Assembly (NCBI RefSeq): GCF_020181035.1
Contig: NZ_JAIQYY010000030.1
Span: 1-63,274 of the forward strand
DNA: 63,274 nucleotides
Direction: 5' to 3'
From: Streptomyces sp. CoH27
Lineage (GTDB): Bacteria; Actinomycetota; Actinomycetes; Streptomycetales; Streptomycetaceae
The first letter of the stretch is position 1. Each line of letters starts with the position of its first letter. The translations under genes and the position numbers were made by a program. A model generated the notes under the pieces. That model was not told the DNA's origin. It did no database searches and saw nothing but the letters and a program-made list of their open reading frames with translations. Below are positions 33,798 to 43,100 of this stretch, piece by piece.

Positions 33798-34471
33798 CCG
33801 TGCTGCACCTCGTCGACGAGACGGAGGCGGCCGACCTCGCCGCCTTCCTCTCCCGGCTGCTCCACTACGACCGTGGAGCGGCTGTACGGCTCCAGGCGGC
33901 GGGCACCGCGCTCGCCGTCTTCGGGCGGCCGCCCTCCTTCGAGGTGCTGGCCGTGCGCGCGGTGCGGCTGGCGAAGCCGTACGAGGACGGGCTCGACGTC
34001 ACCCTCGACGTGACCGTCTCCGCCGGTGAGCTGCTGGAGTCCATGGACGAGCGCGCGGCCACCGCCGCCGTACCGGCCGCCGTCACCGGCCCGCCGTGGG
34101 CCGGGGTGCTGCCGCCGCGCGGCGGCTGGACGCCCGAGCCGGGGCTGCCCGCCCCGGACGCGCTGCGGGCGACCGTGGCCGCCGCGGTCAGCGAATTCCG
34201 GTCCCGCAGCGAGGAGTTGGCGCCGGACGGTCGTACCCGCGCCGAACTCGACCGGATCGGGCGGGACATCTGGTCCCGGGAGATCGGCCGGACCGGCCTC
34301 CCGGTACGGGCCGTGCACGCGGCCCAGTCCCTGGGCTTCCTGCGGCCGGGGACCGCGGCCGCCGACACCGGGCTGTTCTCGTCCGGTGCGTGGCTGCGGC
34401 TGCGCACCCCGTACGGCTCCGTCGTCGTCCGGCGGGCCGGACTCGGCCCGCTCGGCATCAGCGTCCGCTGA
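33794..34471 (+). CDS. Conserved hypothetical protein
   Basis: A 225-residue protein of unknown function, coupled to the thioesterase by an ATGA overlap. It has an Ala/Leu-rich N-terminal half (LAAFLSRLLHYDRGAAVRLQ), a Pro-rich middle (VTGPPWAGVLPPRGGWTPEP) and an Arg-rich C-terminal part (FRSRSEELAPDGRTRAELDR, TPYGSVVVRRAGLGPLGI). No catalytic motif stands out. It is a constant neighbour of this thioesterase in Streptomyces as far as I recall. The last codons are part of a 23-bp tandem repeat. Confidence 0.75.
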   Translation: MTVLHLVDETEAADLAAFLSRLLHYDRGAAVRLQAAGTALAVFGRPPSFEVLAVRAVRLAKPYEDGLDVTLDVTVSAGELLESMDERAATAAVPAAVTGPPWAGVLPPRGGWTPEPGLPAPDALRATVAAAVSEFRSRSEELAPDGRTRAELDRIGRDIWSREIGRTGLPVRAVHAAQSLGFLRPGTAAADTGLFSSGAWLRLRTPYGSVVVRRAGLGPLGISVR

Positions 34472-34535
34472 ACCTGCGGGAACTGCGGAACAGCGTCCGT
34501 TGAACCTCCGGAACAGCGCCCATTCAACCTACGGA
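34459..34535 (+). repeat. 23-bp repeats at the 3' end of the preceding gene
   Basis: Tandem units 34490-34512 and 34513-34535 (ACAGCG(T/C)CC(G/A)TT(G/C)AACCT) match a diverged unit at 34459-34481 that contains the stop codon. Confidence 0.7.
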
Positions 34536-34545
34536 ATCCGCCGGC

Positions 34546-34950
34546 TCACTCCGGGGTGTTGATCATCGACTGGGCGGCGTACGTCAGGTAGTTCCACAGT
34601 GTCCGCTCGTGCTCCTCGGACAGCCCGAGCTCGTCGACGGCCACCCGCATGTGCCTCAGCCACGCGTCGTGCGCCGCCCGGTCCACCACGAACGGGGCGT
34701 GCCGCATGCGCAGCCGGGGGTGACCGCGGTTCTCGCTGTATGTCGTGGGGCCGCCCCAGTACTGCATCAGGAACAGCGCCAGCCGCTCCTCGGCCGGGCC
34801 CAGCTCCTCCTCGGGGTACATGGGCCGCAGGAGCGGGTCCTCGGCGACCCCCTCGTAGAAACGGTGGACCAGCCGACGGAAGGTCTCCTCCCCGCCGACC
34901 TGCTCGTAGAAGGTCTGCTCCTGAAGCGTGCCGCGCCGAATCTCGGTCAC
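34546..34950 (-). CDS. glbO: Truncated haemoglobin, group II (trHbO)
   Basis: A 134-residue globin of the trHbO type. Recognisable parts are FYEQVGGEETFRRLVHRFYE, PLLRPMYPEEELGPAEERLA, LFLMQYWGGPTTYSENRGHP and LRMRHAPFVVD; the proximal haem His is in RMRHAPF. Group II globins bind oxygen tightly and are linked to redox stress. I chose the GTG at 34950, which has GAGG nine bases upstream; a GTG five codons earlier is possible. It is convergent with the gene on its left. Confidence 0.93.
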   Translation of the reverse strand: MTEIRRGTLQEQTFYEQVGGEETFRRLVHRFYEGVAEDPLLRPMYPEEELGPAEERLALFLMQYWGGPTTYSENRGHPRLRMRHAPFVVDRAAHDAWLRHMRVAVDELGLSEEHERTLWNYLTYAAQSMINTPE

Positions 34951-35129
34951 GTTGGATTGCCTCACTTCTCTTGCCGGTCCACCCCGAGGCTGTTCGGCCG
35001 GGGGGCCGGGGGTTGTCCCCCGGGAATTGCAGTACCTGTCTATCGTCTCAGACCGGGTGACCCAGGACTCAAGGCTTAGGACCCCGCGTACCTCCCGGCC
35101 TTACCACCTCCCGCCCCTACTGTGGAGCC

Positions 35130-36110
35130 ATGGGCGCCTACGACACCGAGACCGACGCTTTGGCCGCCGACGCACGGGCCGGGCTGGTGCGGGAGATCGA
35201 CGCCGAGGGGATCTGGGACGAGGACCCGGTGTGGCGGGAGGCGTTCGCCGCCGTGCCCCGGCATCTGTTCGTGCCGTACTACTACGTCGCCGGGCCGCGC
35301 GGTTACGAACGCCGCTGGGGCGAGAGCCCCGATCCACGGGCCCGCGAGCGCTGGGTGCGCGGCGCCTACGCGGACGCCCCGCTGGCCACCCGGCTGCGCG
35401 ACGGCGAACCGGTCTCCTCCAGCAGCCAGCCCTCCCTGATGGCCCGCATGCTGGTCGCGCTGCGCGTTGAGGACGGGAACCGGGTCCTGGAGGTCGGCGC
35501 CGGCACCGGCTGGAACGCGGCCCTGCTCGCCCACCGGCTCGGCGCCGACGACCTCGTCACCACGATCGACCTGGAACCGGAGATCACCGAGTCCGCCCGC
35601 CGGCATCTGGAGGCGGCCGGCCACCGCCCGGTCGTCGTGGTCACCGGCGACGGCGCGCGCGGGGTGCCCGAACGCGCCCCCTTCGACCGGATCATCGCCA
35701 CCTGCGCGCTGCCCACGGTCCCGCGCGCCTGGCTCGCCCAGTGCCGCCCCGGCGCCCGGATCCTCACCCCGCTGGCCACCGGCGTGCTGGCGCTGACGGT
35801 CCGGGACCCGGCACACGCCGAGGGCCGCTTCCTGCCGACGGCCGCCTACTTCGTCCCGCTGCGCGGCGAGGTCAGGCCGGAGCCGGTGGGGGTGTCGCTC
35901 GCGGGGCTGCCGGACCGGGGCCGTGAGCAGGAGACGTTCCGCTTCCTGCTCACCCTGACCCGGCACACCCTCGATCCGCGGGAGGCCGGGGCGCTGTGGG
36001 AGCGCGAGGGCATGCCGGGGCGCGAGCGCTACGGCGTCACGGTCGGCGGCGAGCACGCCTGGGCGTGGCTGGACGACCCGGAGGGGCCGTACGTCTGGCC
36101 CCTCCCCTGA
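35130..36110 (+). CDS. Methyltransferase of the protein-L-isoaspartate O-methyltransferase family
   Basis: A 326-residue protein. The N-terminal part contains the SSSQPSLMARML substrate-site motif typical of PCMT enzymes, followed by the SAM-binding VLEVGAGTGWNAALL (about residue 120) and a DRIIATCALPTVPRAWL motif. The C-terminal 120 residues are extra relative to small PCMTs. Relatives in Streptomyces modify isoaspartate in proteins or, as domain fusions, act on peptides; no peptide gene lies nearby, so a repair or housekeeping role is more likely. Confidence 0.82.
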   Translation: MGAYDTETDALAADARAGLVREIDAEGIWDEDPVWREAFAAVPRHLFVPYYYVAGPRGYERRWGESPDPRARERWVRGAYADAPLATRLRDGEPVSSSSQPSLMARMLVALRVEDGNRVLEVGAGTGWNAALLAHRLGADDLVTTIDLEPEITESARRHLEAAGHRPVVVVTGDGARGVPERAPFDRIIATCALPTVPRAWLAQCRPGARILTPLATGVLALTVRDPAHAEGRFLPTAAYFVPLRGEVRPEPVGVSLAGLPDRGREQETFRFLLTLTRHTLDPREAGALWEREGMPGRERYGVTVGGEHAWAWLDDPEGPYVWPLP

Positions 36111-36126
36111 ACAGCTCCGGACCGGC

Positions 36127-37776
36127 TCAGCCCCGGCGGATGGTGATCGTCGTCCAGGCGCCCACGTGCACCCGGTCACCGTCCTGCAGCGGGACCGGCA
36201 CGAACGGCTGGATCGGCTCGTCGGAGCCGTTGACCGTGGTGCCGTTGGTCGAGTTCTGGTCGACGACCGCCCAGCTGCCGTCCGGCTGCTGGACCAGCAT
36301 CGCGTGCTGGTGCGAGACGCCCGGGTCCTCCGGCGGCACCGACAGGTCGATGTCGGGGGTGTCGCCGGTGGAGTGCCGGCGGCGGCCGATGCTGACCTGG
36401 TTGCCGCTGAGCGTGCGCTGCTGCTCGGGCGAGTACGCGGGCAGGTTGAGCCCCGCGGCCTCGGGGCCCGAGCGCTGCATCATCGCCATGAAGTACTCGC
36501 GGTCGGGGCCGATGGTCGCCGTCCAGGTGACCGGACCCGCGGGCTGCTGCGGGAAGCCGGGGCCGGGCGGGGGCGGGGCCTGCGTCGAGGGGGGCTGCGG
36601 GTAGCCGTAGCCACCGCCCGGACCGCCCGGACCTCCGGGACCAGCAGGACCTCCGGCGGGGCCGGTGGACGACGGCGGGGAGATCACCCAGTCGTCGTCA
36701 CCGCCGCCGAACGAGGGACCGCCGCCGGGTGGGCCGCCCACCGGGGGCCGGCCGCTCTCGCGCGGGAACGCGGGCGGCGCGGGCGGTGCGGACGGACCCG
36801 ACTGCTGGAACGCCTGCGGCGCACCGCCGGGGCCCGCACCGGGACCGGCGGGCGGGGTCGGCCCGGGCGGCGGAGGCACCGGACGCGACGGGTCGCCGCC
36901 GAAGCCGGAGGGGCCGCCCTGAGGCGCGCCGGGAGCGGAGGGCTCACGACCGAAGGGAGCACCGGGACCGGCCGGCGACGGCTCACGGCCGAAGGACGGC
37001 GGACCGGCGGGGCCACCGGGACGCGACGACGGCTCACGCCCGAACGACGGGGGACCGGCCGGACCACCGGGACCACCGGGACCTTGACCAGGACCCTGCC
37101 CCGGACCGCCACCGAACCCGGAGGAACCGGAAGGACCACCGGCGCCGGGACCCTGCCCCGGACCGGCACCGAAGCCGCCCGGACCCTGCCCGGGACCGCC
37201 ACCGAAGCCGGACGGACCACCAGGACCACCAGGACCACCAGCACCGCCCGGGCCACCGGGACCACCCGGGCCCGGAGTCGTCGGCGGGCCGGCCGGTGGG
37301 CGTTCGGTGCCGAACGGGGTCGGGCCCGACGGCTCGCTGCCGAAGGACGGGATCGGCTCGGCGGGGCGGTTCATCTGCGAGGGCCGCGAGCCCTGGTACT
37401 CGTACCCGTCACCGCCGCCGTACGTCGCGCTCGGCGGCTGGAAGCGGGGCTGGGGCGGGCGCGGGGCGGCCGGGGTGTACGACGTGGCCGTGTTGGTCAG
37501 GAAGTTCCACCGGCACTCCTCGCAGAAGGGCGCGCCGCCCTCGCGGGGCGTGCGGCACTGCGGGCACAGCTCCGGCTCCGGAGCCGACCCGGCCGGCGGG
37601 CGTGCGCCGGCCTGGGCACCGGGGCCGCCGGGCCCGGCGGGCGGCGGGAAGCCGTAACCGCCCGCGGGCGGGGGCGGCGGGGGAGGGGGCGGAGGTACGG
37701 CACCGGCCATGCGGTGACCGCAGACCTCGCACCAGTCGTCGGAACCCGACTGGTGTCCGTTCGGGCAGGTCGGCAT
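36127..37776 (-). CDS. FHA domain protein with zinc ribbon and Gly/Pro-rich linker
   Basis: A 549-residue protein. The N-terminus is a zinc ribbon (CPNGHQSGSDDWCEVCGHRM), with a second cysteine pair set (LCPQCRTPREGGAPFCEECR) at about residue 70. The middle 300 residues are almost pure GPGG/PGGPG and Pro-Phe-Gly repeats, and the last 100 form an FHA domain (VSIGRRRHSTGDTPDIDLSV, GVSHQHAMLV, VVDQNSTNGTTVNG) that binds phosphothreonine. It closes the PknG cluster. In mycobacteria PknG phosphorylates the FHA protein GarA, so this may be the corresponding reader or target, though it is much larger than GarA and I see no clear N-terminal TETT-type site. Confidence 0.85.
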   Translation of the reverse strand: MPTCPNGHQSGSDDWCEVCGHRMAGAVPPPPPPPPPPAGGYGFPPPAGPGGPGAQAGARPPAGSAPEPELCPQCRTPREGGAPFCEECRWNFLTNTATSYTPAAPRPPQPRFQPPSATYGGGDGYEYQGSRPSQMNRPAEPIPSFGSEPSGPTPFGTERPPAGPPTTPGPGGPGGPGGAGGPGGPGGPSGFGGGPGQGPGGFGAGPGQGPGAGGPSGSSGFGGGPGQGPGQGPGGPGGPAGPPSFGREPSSRPGGPAGPPSFGREPSPAGPGAPFGREPSAPGAPQGGPSGFGGDPSRPVPPPPGPTPPAGPGAGPGGAPQAFQQSGPSAPPAPPAFPRESGRPPVGGPPGGGPSFGGGDDDWVISPPSSTGPAGGPAGPGGPGGPGGGYGYPQPPSTQAPPPPGPGFPQQPAGPVTWTATIGPDREYFMAMMQRSGPEAAGLNLPAYSPEQQRTLSGNQVSIGRRRHSTGDTPDIDLSVPPEDPGVSHQHAMLVQQPDGSWAVVDQNSTNGTTVNGSDEPIQPFVPVPLQDGDRVHVGAWTTITIRRG

Positions 37777-37809
37777 GTCGGTGCTTCCCTTTCTCCTACG
37801 TTTCCAGGG

Positions 37810-39150
37810 TCACTTCTTTACACGAACAGTCTTTGTGGACCGGGTCTCCAGAGTCATCTCGTCCGCCTCCGCGACCTTCGTCTTCAACCGCACAGTACCT
37901 GTCGCGGCGTCGACCACGTCCACCACCTTCGCAAGCAGTTTCGCAGTATCCGCGTTCCCGGAGGCGCTGGCGAGCTGAACCGCCCGCCCCAGTTTGGCCG
38001 TTGCTCCATCGAAATCGCCCGCTTTGCGAAGGTCGAGGCCTTGCTGGATGGCCTGCGCCAGTTCGGCCTGTCCGGTGTAGTGGGCGACTTGGGGATTGAT
38101 GGAGGTGGAGGCCGTCATGTCGTCGGTCCACACCGCCCGTACGAGGCCCTGCGGGCCGAGATTCTGTACCGATCTGTCCGGTAGGGGAACCACCAGCGAC
38201 ACCCGCGCGGCCAGCATCTCCTGGCCGATCCCGGCCGGCGGGACCTCCACGCACACGTGGTAGTCGCGGGACTCGTCGCCCCAGGAGCCGGTCGGATAGT
38301 CGCCGGCGCGCGGTCCGGCCTCGGTGCGCCGGGCGGTCAAGTCCTCGACGGTGGGCGCGACTTGCTTCACGTACCGGATGCTCGTGCCGACCGGTGTCCA
38401 CACCCGCAGGGCGACGTCGGCGACCTCCTTGCCCATCGCCGTCTCCATCATCTGCGTGAAGTCGGCCGCGAGGCCCGCCGGGTCGGCGACGATGTCGGCG
38501 GAGCCGAGGAGTGCGGAGGCGATCCCTGTGACTTCTTTCACTTCCCAGTCGGTGCCCACCCCGCGGGCGTCACAGGTGAACCGTCCGGCACACGCCTCCA
38601 GCGCCGCCCGCAGATCCTCCGGGGACTCGTGCTCGTTGCGGCCGTCGGTGAGCAGGATGCCGTGCCGGATGGTGACGTCCGCCGAGGACAGCAGCCGGTC
38701 GGCGAGCCGCAGCCAGGTCCCGATCGCCGTACCGCCGCCCGCGCTGAGCCTGCGCAGCGCCTGCTTGGCCTGTTCGCGGGTGGTGGCGTCGGCGATCGCG
38801 AGCCGTCCGGCACCGGGATAGACCTCCTGGGCCACGTGCGTGCCGCCGATCACCGCGAAGTGCGTGCCGTCGCGCAGGGCGTCGATCGCGGCGGCCGTGG
38901 CGTCGCGGGCGCCGCGCATCTTGGTCGGCGGGTAGTCCATCGAGCCGGAGCAGTCGACCATGAGCGCCACGGCGGCGGACGGACCGTGGCCCTGCGGATA
39001 CACCTGGGACACGGCGCTGCCGATCGTGCCCCCGCCGGTCGCCGTCACCGTGACGATCGCGTTGACCTCACGGCCGCCCTCCGGCAGATACGCGTTCTGG
39101 TAGACGTCCATCGAGAACTGGGGCACGCTCGACTTCGAGAAATTGGCCAT
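37810..39150 (-). CDS. VWA domain protein
   Basis: A 446-residue protein with a von Willebrand A domain near residues 60-230; the MIDAS start is VALMVDCSGSMDYPP. The rest is beta-rich and ends in a charged helical region. MIDAS proteins bind partners through a metal ion. It lies between the PP2C and FHA genes in the PknG cluster; this set (kinase, phosphatase, VWA, FHA) occurs together in many Streptomyces, so a complex is plausible. No signal peptide; likely cytoplasmic. Confidence 0.87.
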   Translation of the reverse strand: MANFSKSSVPQFSMDVYQNAYLPEGGREVNAIVTVTATGGGTIGSAVSQVYPQGHGPSAAVALMVDCSGSMDYPPTKMRGARDATAAAIDALRDGTHFAVIGGTHVAQEVYPGAGRLAIADATTREQAKQALRRLSAGGGTAIGTWLRLADRLLSSADVTIRHGILLTDGRNEHESPEDLRAALEACAGRFTCDARGVGTDWEVKEVTGIASALLGSADIVADPAGLAADFTQMMETAMGKEVADVALRVWTPVGTSIRYVKQVAPTVEDLTARRTEAGPRAGDYPTGSWGDESRDYHVCVEVPPAGIGQEMLAARVSLVVPLPDRSVQNLGPQGLVRAVWTDDMTASTSINPQVAHYTGQAELAQAIQQGLDLRKAGDFDGATAKLGRAVQLASASGNADTAKLLAKVVDVVDAATGTVRLKTKVAEADEMTLETRSTKTVRVKK

Positions 39151-39251
39151 ACGTACTCAAATCCCCCTTGACCACCCTGTTGATGCAGGGCATGACTGTG
39201 AACGGACAGCCCGTCCCCTCGGGCCCGACCGGTCCCCTCCGGCCCGCGCCC

Positions 39252-40646
39252 TCAGGCCGATCCTGCCCCCTGCGGCGGCATCGGGAACGGCACGACGGCC
39301 ACTGTTACGTTGTCGTGGCCCCCGCCGTCCAGGGCGTGACCGACCAGCACCCGGGCGCTGTGCAGCGGGCGTTCGGCCGCGTCCGCGGGCACCGCCTCGG
39401 CCATCTCCCCGGCCGTCTCGGCGTAGTTCCACAGGCCGTCGGTGCACACGATGACGACACCGGGGCGGTCCGGTTTGAAGGACGCGGTGTGCGGCTCCAG
39501 TTCGTAGGCGTCCGCGCCGAGCCAGCCGGTGATCGCGTGGGCGCGCTCGTCGGCGTACGCCTCGGCCTCGTTCATCAGCCCGGCGGCGACCATCTGCGCG
39601 GCCCAGGAGTCGTCCTCGGTGAGCCGGGCCGCCGGGGCCGTACGGTCGTCCGGCACCCAGTAGGCGCGGCTGTCGCCGACCCAGCCGACCACCAGCAGCC
39701 CGGAGGTGACCACCGCGCCGACGATCGTGCAGGCCGGGGCGTTCTGGTGCGGGGCGTGCTCGCGGGCCGTGGCGGGCTCGTCGGCCAGGGCGTTGACGGC
39801 CTGCGCGGCGGCGACGATCGCCTCGTGCAGGGCCGCCTGCGGGTGCGTGCCGCGCGGCAGGGCCGCCAGCACCGCGTCCCCGGCCGTCCGGGCGGCGGCC
39901 AGCGAGGCGTCGTCGGGGCGGGTGGCCGAGGAGACACCGTCGCAGACGATCGCGACGGCCGCCGGGGTGCCGTCGGGCAGCGCGGTGTGGCCGACGGCGA
40001 AGGCGTCCTCGTTGCGGTGGTGGCGCAAGCCCCGGTCGCTGACGGCGGCGACCGGGCCCGACTCCCGCTCCACATGGTCGCGTTCGCGGGGCTGGGCGTG
40101 CCCGCAGTTCTCGCAGTAGCCGTCGCTGTCCACCCGGCCCGCCCGGCAGGCCACGCACACCTGCGCCGGCTCCTCGGGTACGGCGGGTTCGGCGGCCGGC
40201 CGCGGGTCGGGCGCCTGCAACGGGTACTCCTCGGGCTCCTCGGGCCGGTCGAAGCGCACCCCGGAACCGGCCCGCGGATCCTGCGCGCCCTGTCCGTGCC
40301 CGTGTCCGTGCCCGTGTCCCTGCCCGTCTCCCTGCCCGTGTCCGCTTCCGTGCAGGGGCGTGTCGCCGGAGTCCGTGCCCGGCAGATCGCTCGGCAGATG
40401 CACCGCGTCCGGCGCTCCGGAGCCCTCCTGCTCGGGGGCGGGCCAGGCCACACCGTCCCCGTCGCCTCCGCCGTCGTCCCCGTCCCCGGGGACACCGGTC
40501 ATGGTGAGCGTCGGATGGTCCTGCGGCGGCGCGGGTACGACGGAGAGGTCGTACCCGCAGGCTCCGCAGAAGAGGTCACCCGACTCCACGGGCTCCGCGC
40601 AGCTCGGGCACTTCGGCAGTGCGGCCTGCTGGGGCATCTGCGACAT
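39252..40646 (-). CDS. PP2C-type protein phosphatase with N-terminal zinc ribbons
   Basis: A 464-residue phosphatase. The N-terminus carries a zinc ribbon (CPSCAEPVESGDLFCGACG), followed by a Gly/Asp/His-rich linker with GHGHGHGHG repeats, a second ribbon (CVACRAGRVDSDGYCENCG), and a PP2C domain from about residue 210: SDRGLRHHRNEDAFAV, VCDGVSSATRPDDAS, VGWVGDSRAYW, and CTDGLWNYAE near the end. These Asp residues bind manganese. It starts three bases downstream of the PknG stop and probably reverses PknG phosphorylation. Confidence 0.92.
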   Translation of the reverse strand: MSQMPQQAALPKCPSCAEPVESGDLFCGACGYDLSVVPAPPQDHPTLTMTGVPGDGDDGGGDGDGVAWPAPEQEGSGAPDAVHLPSDLPGTDSGDTPLHGSGHGQGDGQGHGHGHGHGQGAQDPRAGSGVRFDRPEEPEEYPLQAPDPRPAAEPAVPEEPAQVCVACRAGRVDSDGYCENCGHAQPRERDHVERESGPVAAVSDRGLRHHRNEDAFAVGHTALPDGTPAAVAIVCDGVSSATRPDDASLAAARTAGDAVLAALPRGTHPQAALHEAIVAAAQAVNALADEPATAREHAPHQNAPACTIVGAVVTSGLLVVGWVGDSRAYWVPDDRTAPAARLTEDDSWAAQMVAAGLMNEAEAYADERAHAITGWLGADAYELEPHTASFKPDRPGVVIVCTDGLWNYAETAGEMAEAVPADAAERPLHSARVLVGHALDGGGHDNVTVAVVPFPMPPQGAGSA

Positions 40647-40649
40647 CGA

Positions 40650-43100
40650 CTACACCCACGTCCGGGGGCGGTAACGGTTGGCCCGTTCCACCAGTTCGAT
40701 CCTCTCCTCGCCGCCCGGCGCCAGCCGGGCCAGCGTGCGGTAGGCGCGCTCCAGGCCGAAGCGGAGGCCCCGCTCGTCCAGACCGCTGCCCAGCAGCATC
40801 CGTCCGCCGGCGACCGACGGTGTGCCCTGGCCCCCGGAGAGTATCCAGTCCAGCGCGCAGCCGAGGACTTCCGCCGCCAACTGCTCGCGCCGCGCCGGGT
40901 CCAGGCCGTACGCGTCGAGCGCCTCGACCTGTCCGGCGGCGGCGGTCAGGTCGTCCAGGAACGGTACGTCGCCCGCGCTCGCCGTGCGGTGTCTGAGCCG
41001 GGCCCGTACGGCGGCGACGCGGGCGGCCGTGAAGTGGATGGAGGACTCCGGCACCGACTCCAGGGTGTGTACGGCCCCGTGCCGGTCCCCGGCCGCCAGC
41101 CGCACCCGGGCGAGGCCGAAGGCGGCGCTGACGAAGCTCGGGTCGGTCGCCCACACCAGCCGGTAGTACTCGGCCGCGTTGTCCAGCTGGCCCAGCACCT
41201 CCGCGCACAGGCCGAGCGCCAGCTTGGGCGCGGCCTCGCCGGGGAAGGCGTCGTAGATCGCGTCGAAGGCGAGCGCGGCGCCCTCGAAGTCACCGGTGAC
41301 CAGCGCGGCCAGCCCCCGGTACCACACCACCCGCCAGTCGTCCGGCCGTTCCTCCTCCAGCTTGGCCAGGCTCATCAGCGCGCTCTGCCGCTCCCCGCTC
41401 TCCAGCCGGGCCCGGATCTGCCGCAGCCGGGTCTCCACGGTCCGCGTCGGCGCCGCGTCGAGGGCGGCGATCAGCTCGGCGGGGGCGGAGGTCATCAGTC
41501 CGGCCAGGAAACCGGCGTTGGGGTCGCTCGGATCGACCAGCGGCACGGGCAGGGCGAGCGCGGCGGCGGGGGTGTCGACGGGCTTCACGAGGGCGGCCGG
41601 GGGCAGCGCGGGGGCAGCGGGCGCGGACTTGCGCACCTCCCGCGCCCCCAGCCGGGACACGTCCCCGTCCAGCCGGGGGAACAACTCCCGGTCCGTGACC
41701 TTCACCTCGGGGCCGAACAGGGTCGACAGCGCGGGGCGGGCCTGGCCTGTCTGGAGGGAGACGACCTCGCGCAGGACCCCGGTGAGCTGCTCGGCCATCT
41801 CCTGGGCGGAGCCGAATCGGCGGGCCGGGTCGGGGTCGGTGGCGCGGACCAGGAAGCGGTAGAAGGACTCGTAGCGGCGGAAGACCTCGATGGTGTCGGG
41901 ATCGGGCAGGGAGTCGACGTAGACGTTGGTGTAGCCCTGGAAGTCGAAGGTGAGCACGGCCAGGGTGCGGCCCACCGTGTACAGGTCGCTCGCCACCGAC
42001 GGGCCGGCCTCGGCGACCTCCGGCGCCTGGTAGCCGACCGTGCCGTAGATGGCCGACTCCTCGTCGTCCGTCCTGCGCACCGCGCCCATGTCGATCAGCT
42101 TGAGCTGGTCCTCGGTCTGGATGGCGTTGTCGACCTTGAAGTCGCAGTAGAGGAGGTTGCGGCTGTGGAGGTGACCGAGGGCTTCCAGGGCCTCGATGCC
42201 GTACGCGCACGCCTGCTCCACCGGCAGTGGGTCCCGGCGGCCGTCCGGCGTACGACGCGCGTTGGCGATCTCCTTCAGGGACTTGCCGCCGACGTACTCC
42301 ATGACGATGTAGCCGTCGAGGGAGCCGGTGCGCTGGTCGAGGTGCTCGACGAAGTTGTAGATCCGCACGATGTTGCTGTGCTCGATCTCCGCGAGGAAGC
42401 GCCGTTCGGAGATCGCCGCCGCCATCGCGTCCTGGTCGCCGGTGTCCAGCAGACCCTTGAGCACCACCCAGCGGTCGGACACGGCCCGGTCCACGGCGAG
42501 GTAGATCCAGCCGAGCCCGCCGTGCGCGAGACAGCCCGCGACCTCGTACTGGCCGTGCACCACGTCCCCGGCCTTCAGCTTCGGCACGAAGGAGTACGGG
42601 TGCCCGCACTTGGTGCAGAAACCTTCCGTGCGGCCCGGACGCTCCCCCCGGGCCCGCCCGACCGGCGCCCCGCAGTCCGAGCGAGAGCAGAACCGCTTGC
42701 GCTCCGGCACCTCCGGGTTCTCCAGCACCATCGCGCGCGGGTCCGGCCGCGGCACCCCCGGCACGCTCACCAGCCCGGCGCCGAGCCGCCCGCGCGCCGA
42801 CGCCCCCGACGACGAACCGGAGCTGCGCACCGACACCGAACGGCTGGTGGACCGCCCCGACGCGGACCGCGACAGCCGCCCGGACACCGAGCGGCGCGAC
42901 TTGGCGGACTGGGAGGAGGACCGCGAACCGCCGCTCTCCACCGCGCCCTTGGTGATCCCGGTCGGCGTCGAGCCCACCATGCCGCTCGCCGAGACGACCG
43001 GCGCGAGACCGCACGTGTCGCAGTACAGCTCACCGCCGCCGACGTCCTCGTACGTCCCCTCGCAGCCCGGCCGCTGACAGCTCTGCCCCGGCTGACTCAT
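40650..43100 (-). CDS. pknG: Serine/threonine protein kinase PknG
   Basis: An 816-residue PknG orthologue. An N-terminal ribbon (CQRPGCEGTYEDVGG) and a Ser/Arg-rich stretch precede the rubredoxin-like pair KRFCSRSDCGAPVGR and GFCTKCGHPYSFVPKL. The kinase domain (about 180-450) has AHGGLGWIYLAVDR, VVLKG, YIVMEYVGGKSLKEIA, LLYCDFKVDN (HRD-type Asp) and LIDMGAV (DFG-type). The C-terminal half is TPR. In mycobacteria and corynebacteria PknG senses amino acids through GlnH/GlnX and phosphorylates the FHA protein GarA/OdhI to control glutamate metabolism. The order here supports the same pathway. Its start overlaps the coiled-coil gene by four bases. Confidence 0.95.
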   Translation of the reverse strand: MSQPGQSCQRPGCEGTYEDVGGGELYCDTCGLAPVVSASGMVGSTPTGITKGAVESGGSRSSSQSAKSRRSVSGRLSRSASGRSTSRSVSVRSSGSSSGASARGRLGAGLVSVPGVPRPDPRAMVLENPEVPERKRFCSRSDCGAPVGRARGERPGRTEGFCTKCGHPYSFVPKLKAGDVVHGQYEVAGCLAHGGLGWIYLAVDRAVSDRWVVLKGLLDTGDQDAMAAAISERRFLAEIEHSNIVRIYNFVEHLDQRTGSLDGYIVMEYVGGKSLKEIANARRTPDGRRDPLPVEQACAYGIEALEALGHLHSRNLLYCDFKVDNAIQTEDQLKLIDMGAVRRTDDEESAIYGTVGYQAPEVAEAGPSVASDLYTVGRTLAVLTFDFQGYTNVYVDSLPDPDTIEVFRRYESFYRFLVRATDPDPARRFGSAQEMAEQLTGVLREVVSLQTGQARPALSTLFGPEVKVTDRELFPRLDGDVSRLGAREVRKSAPAAPALPPAALVKPVDTPAAALALPVPLVDPSDPNAGFLAGLMTSAPAELIAALDAAPTRTVETRLRQIRARLESGERQSALMSLAKLEEERPDDWRVVWYRGLAALVTGDFEGAALAFDAIYDAFPGEAAPKLALGLCAEVLGQLDNAAEYYRLVWATDPSFVSAAFGLARVRLAAGDRHGAVHTLESVPESSIHFTAARVAAVRARLRHRTASAGDVPFLDDLTAAAGQVEALDAYGLDPARREQLAAEVLGCALDWILSGGQGTPSVAGGRMLLGSGLDERGLRFGLERAYRTLARLAPGGEERIELVERANRYRPRTWV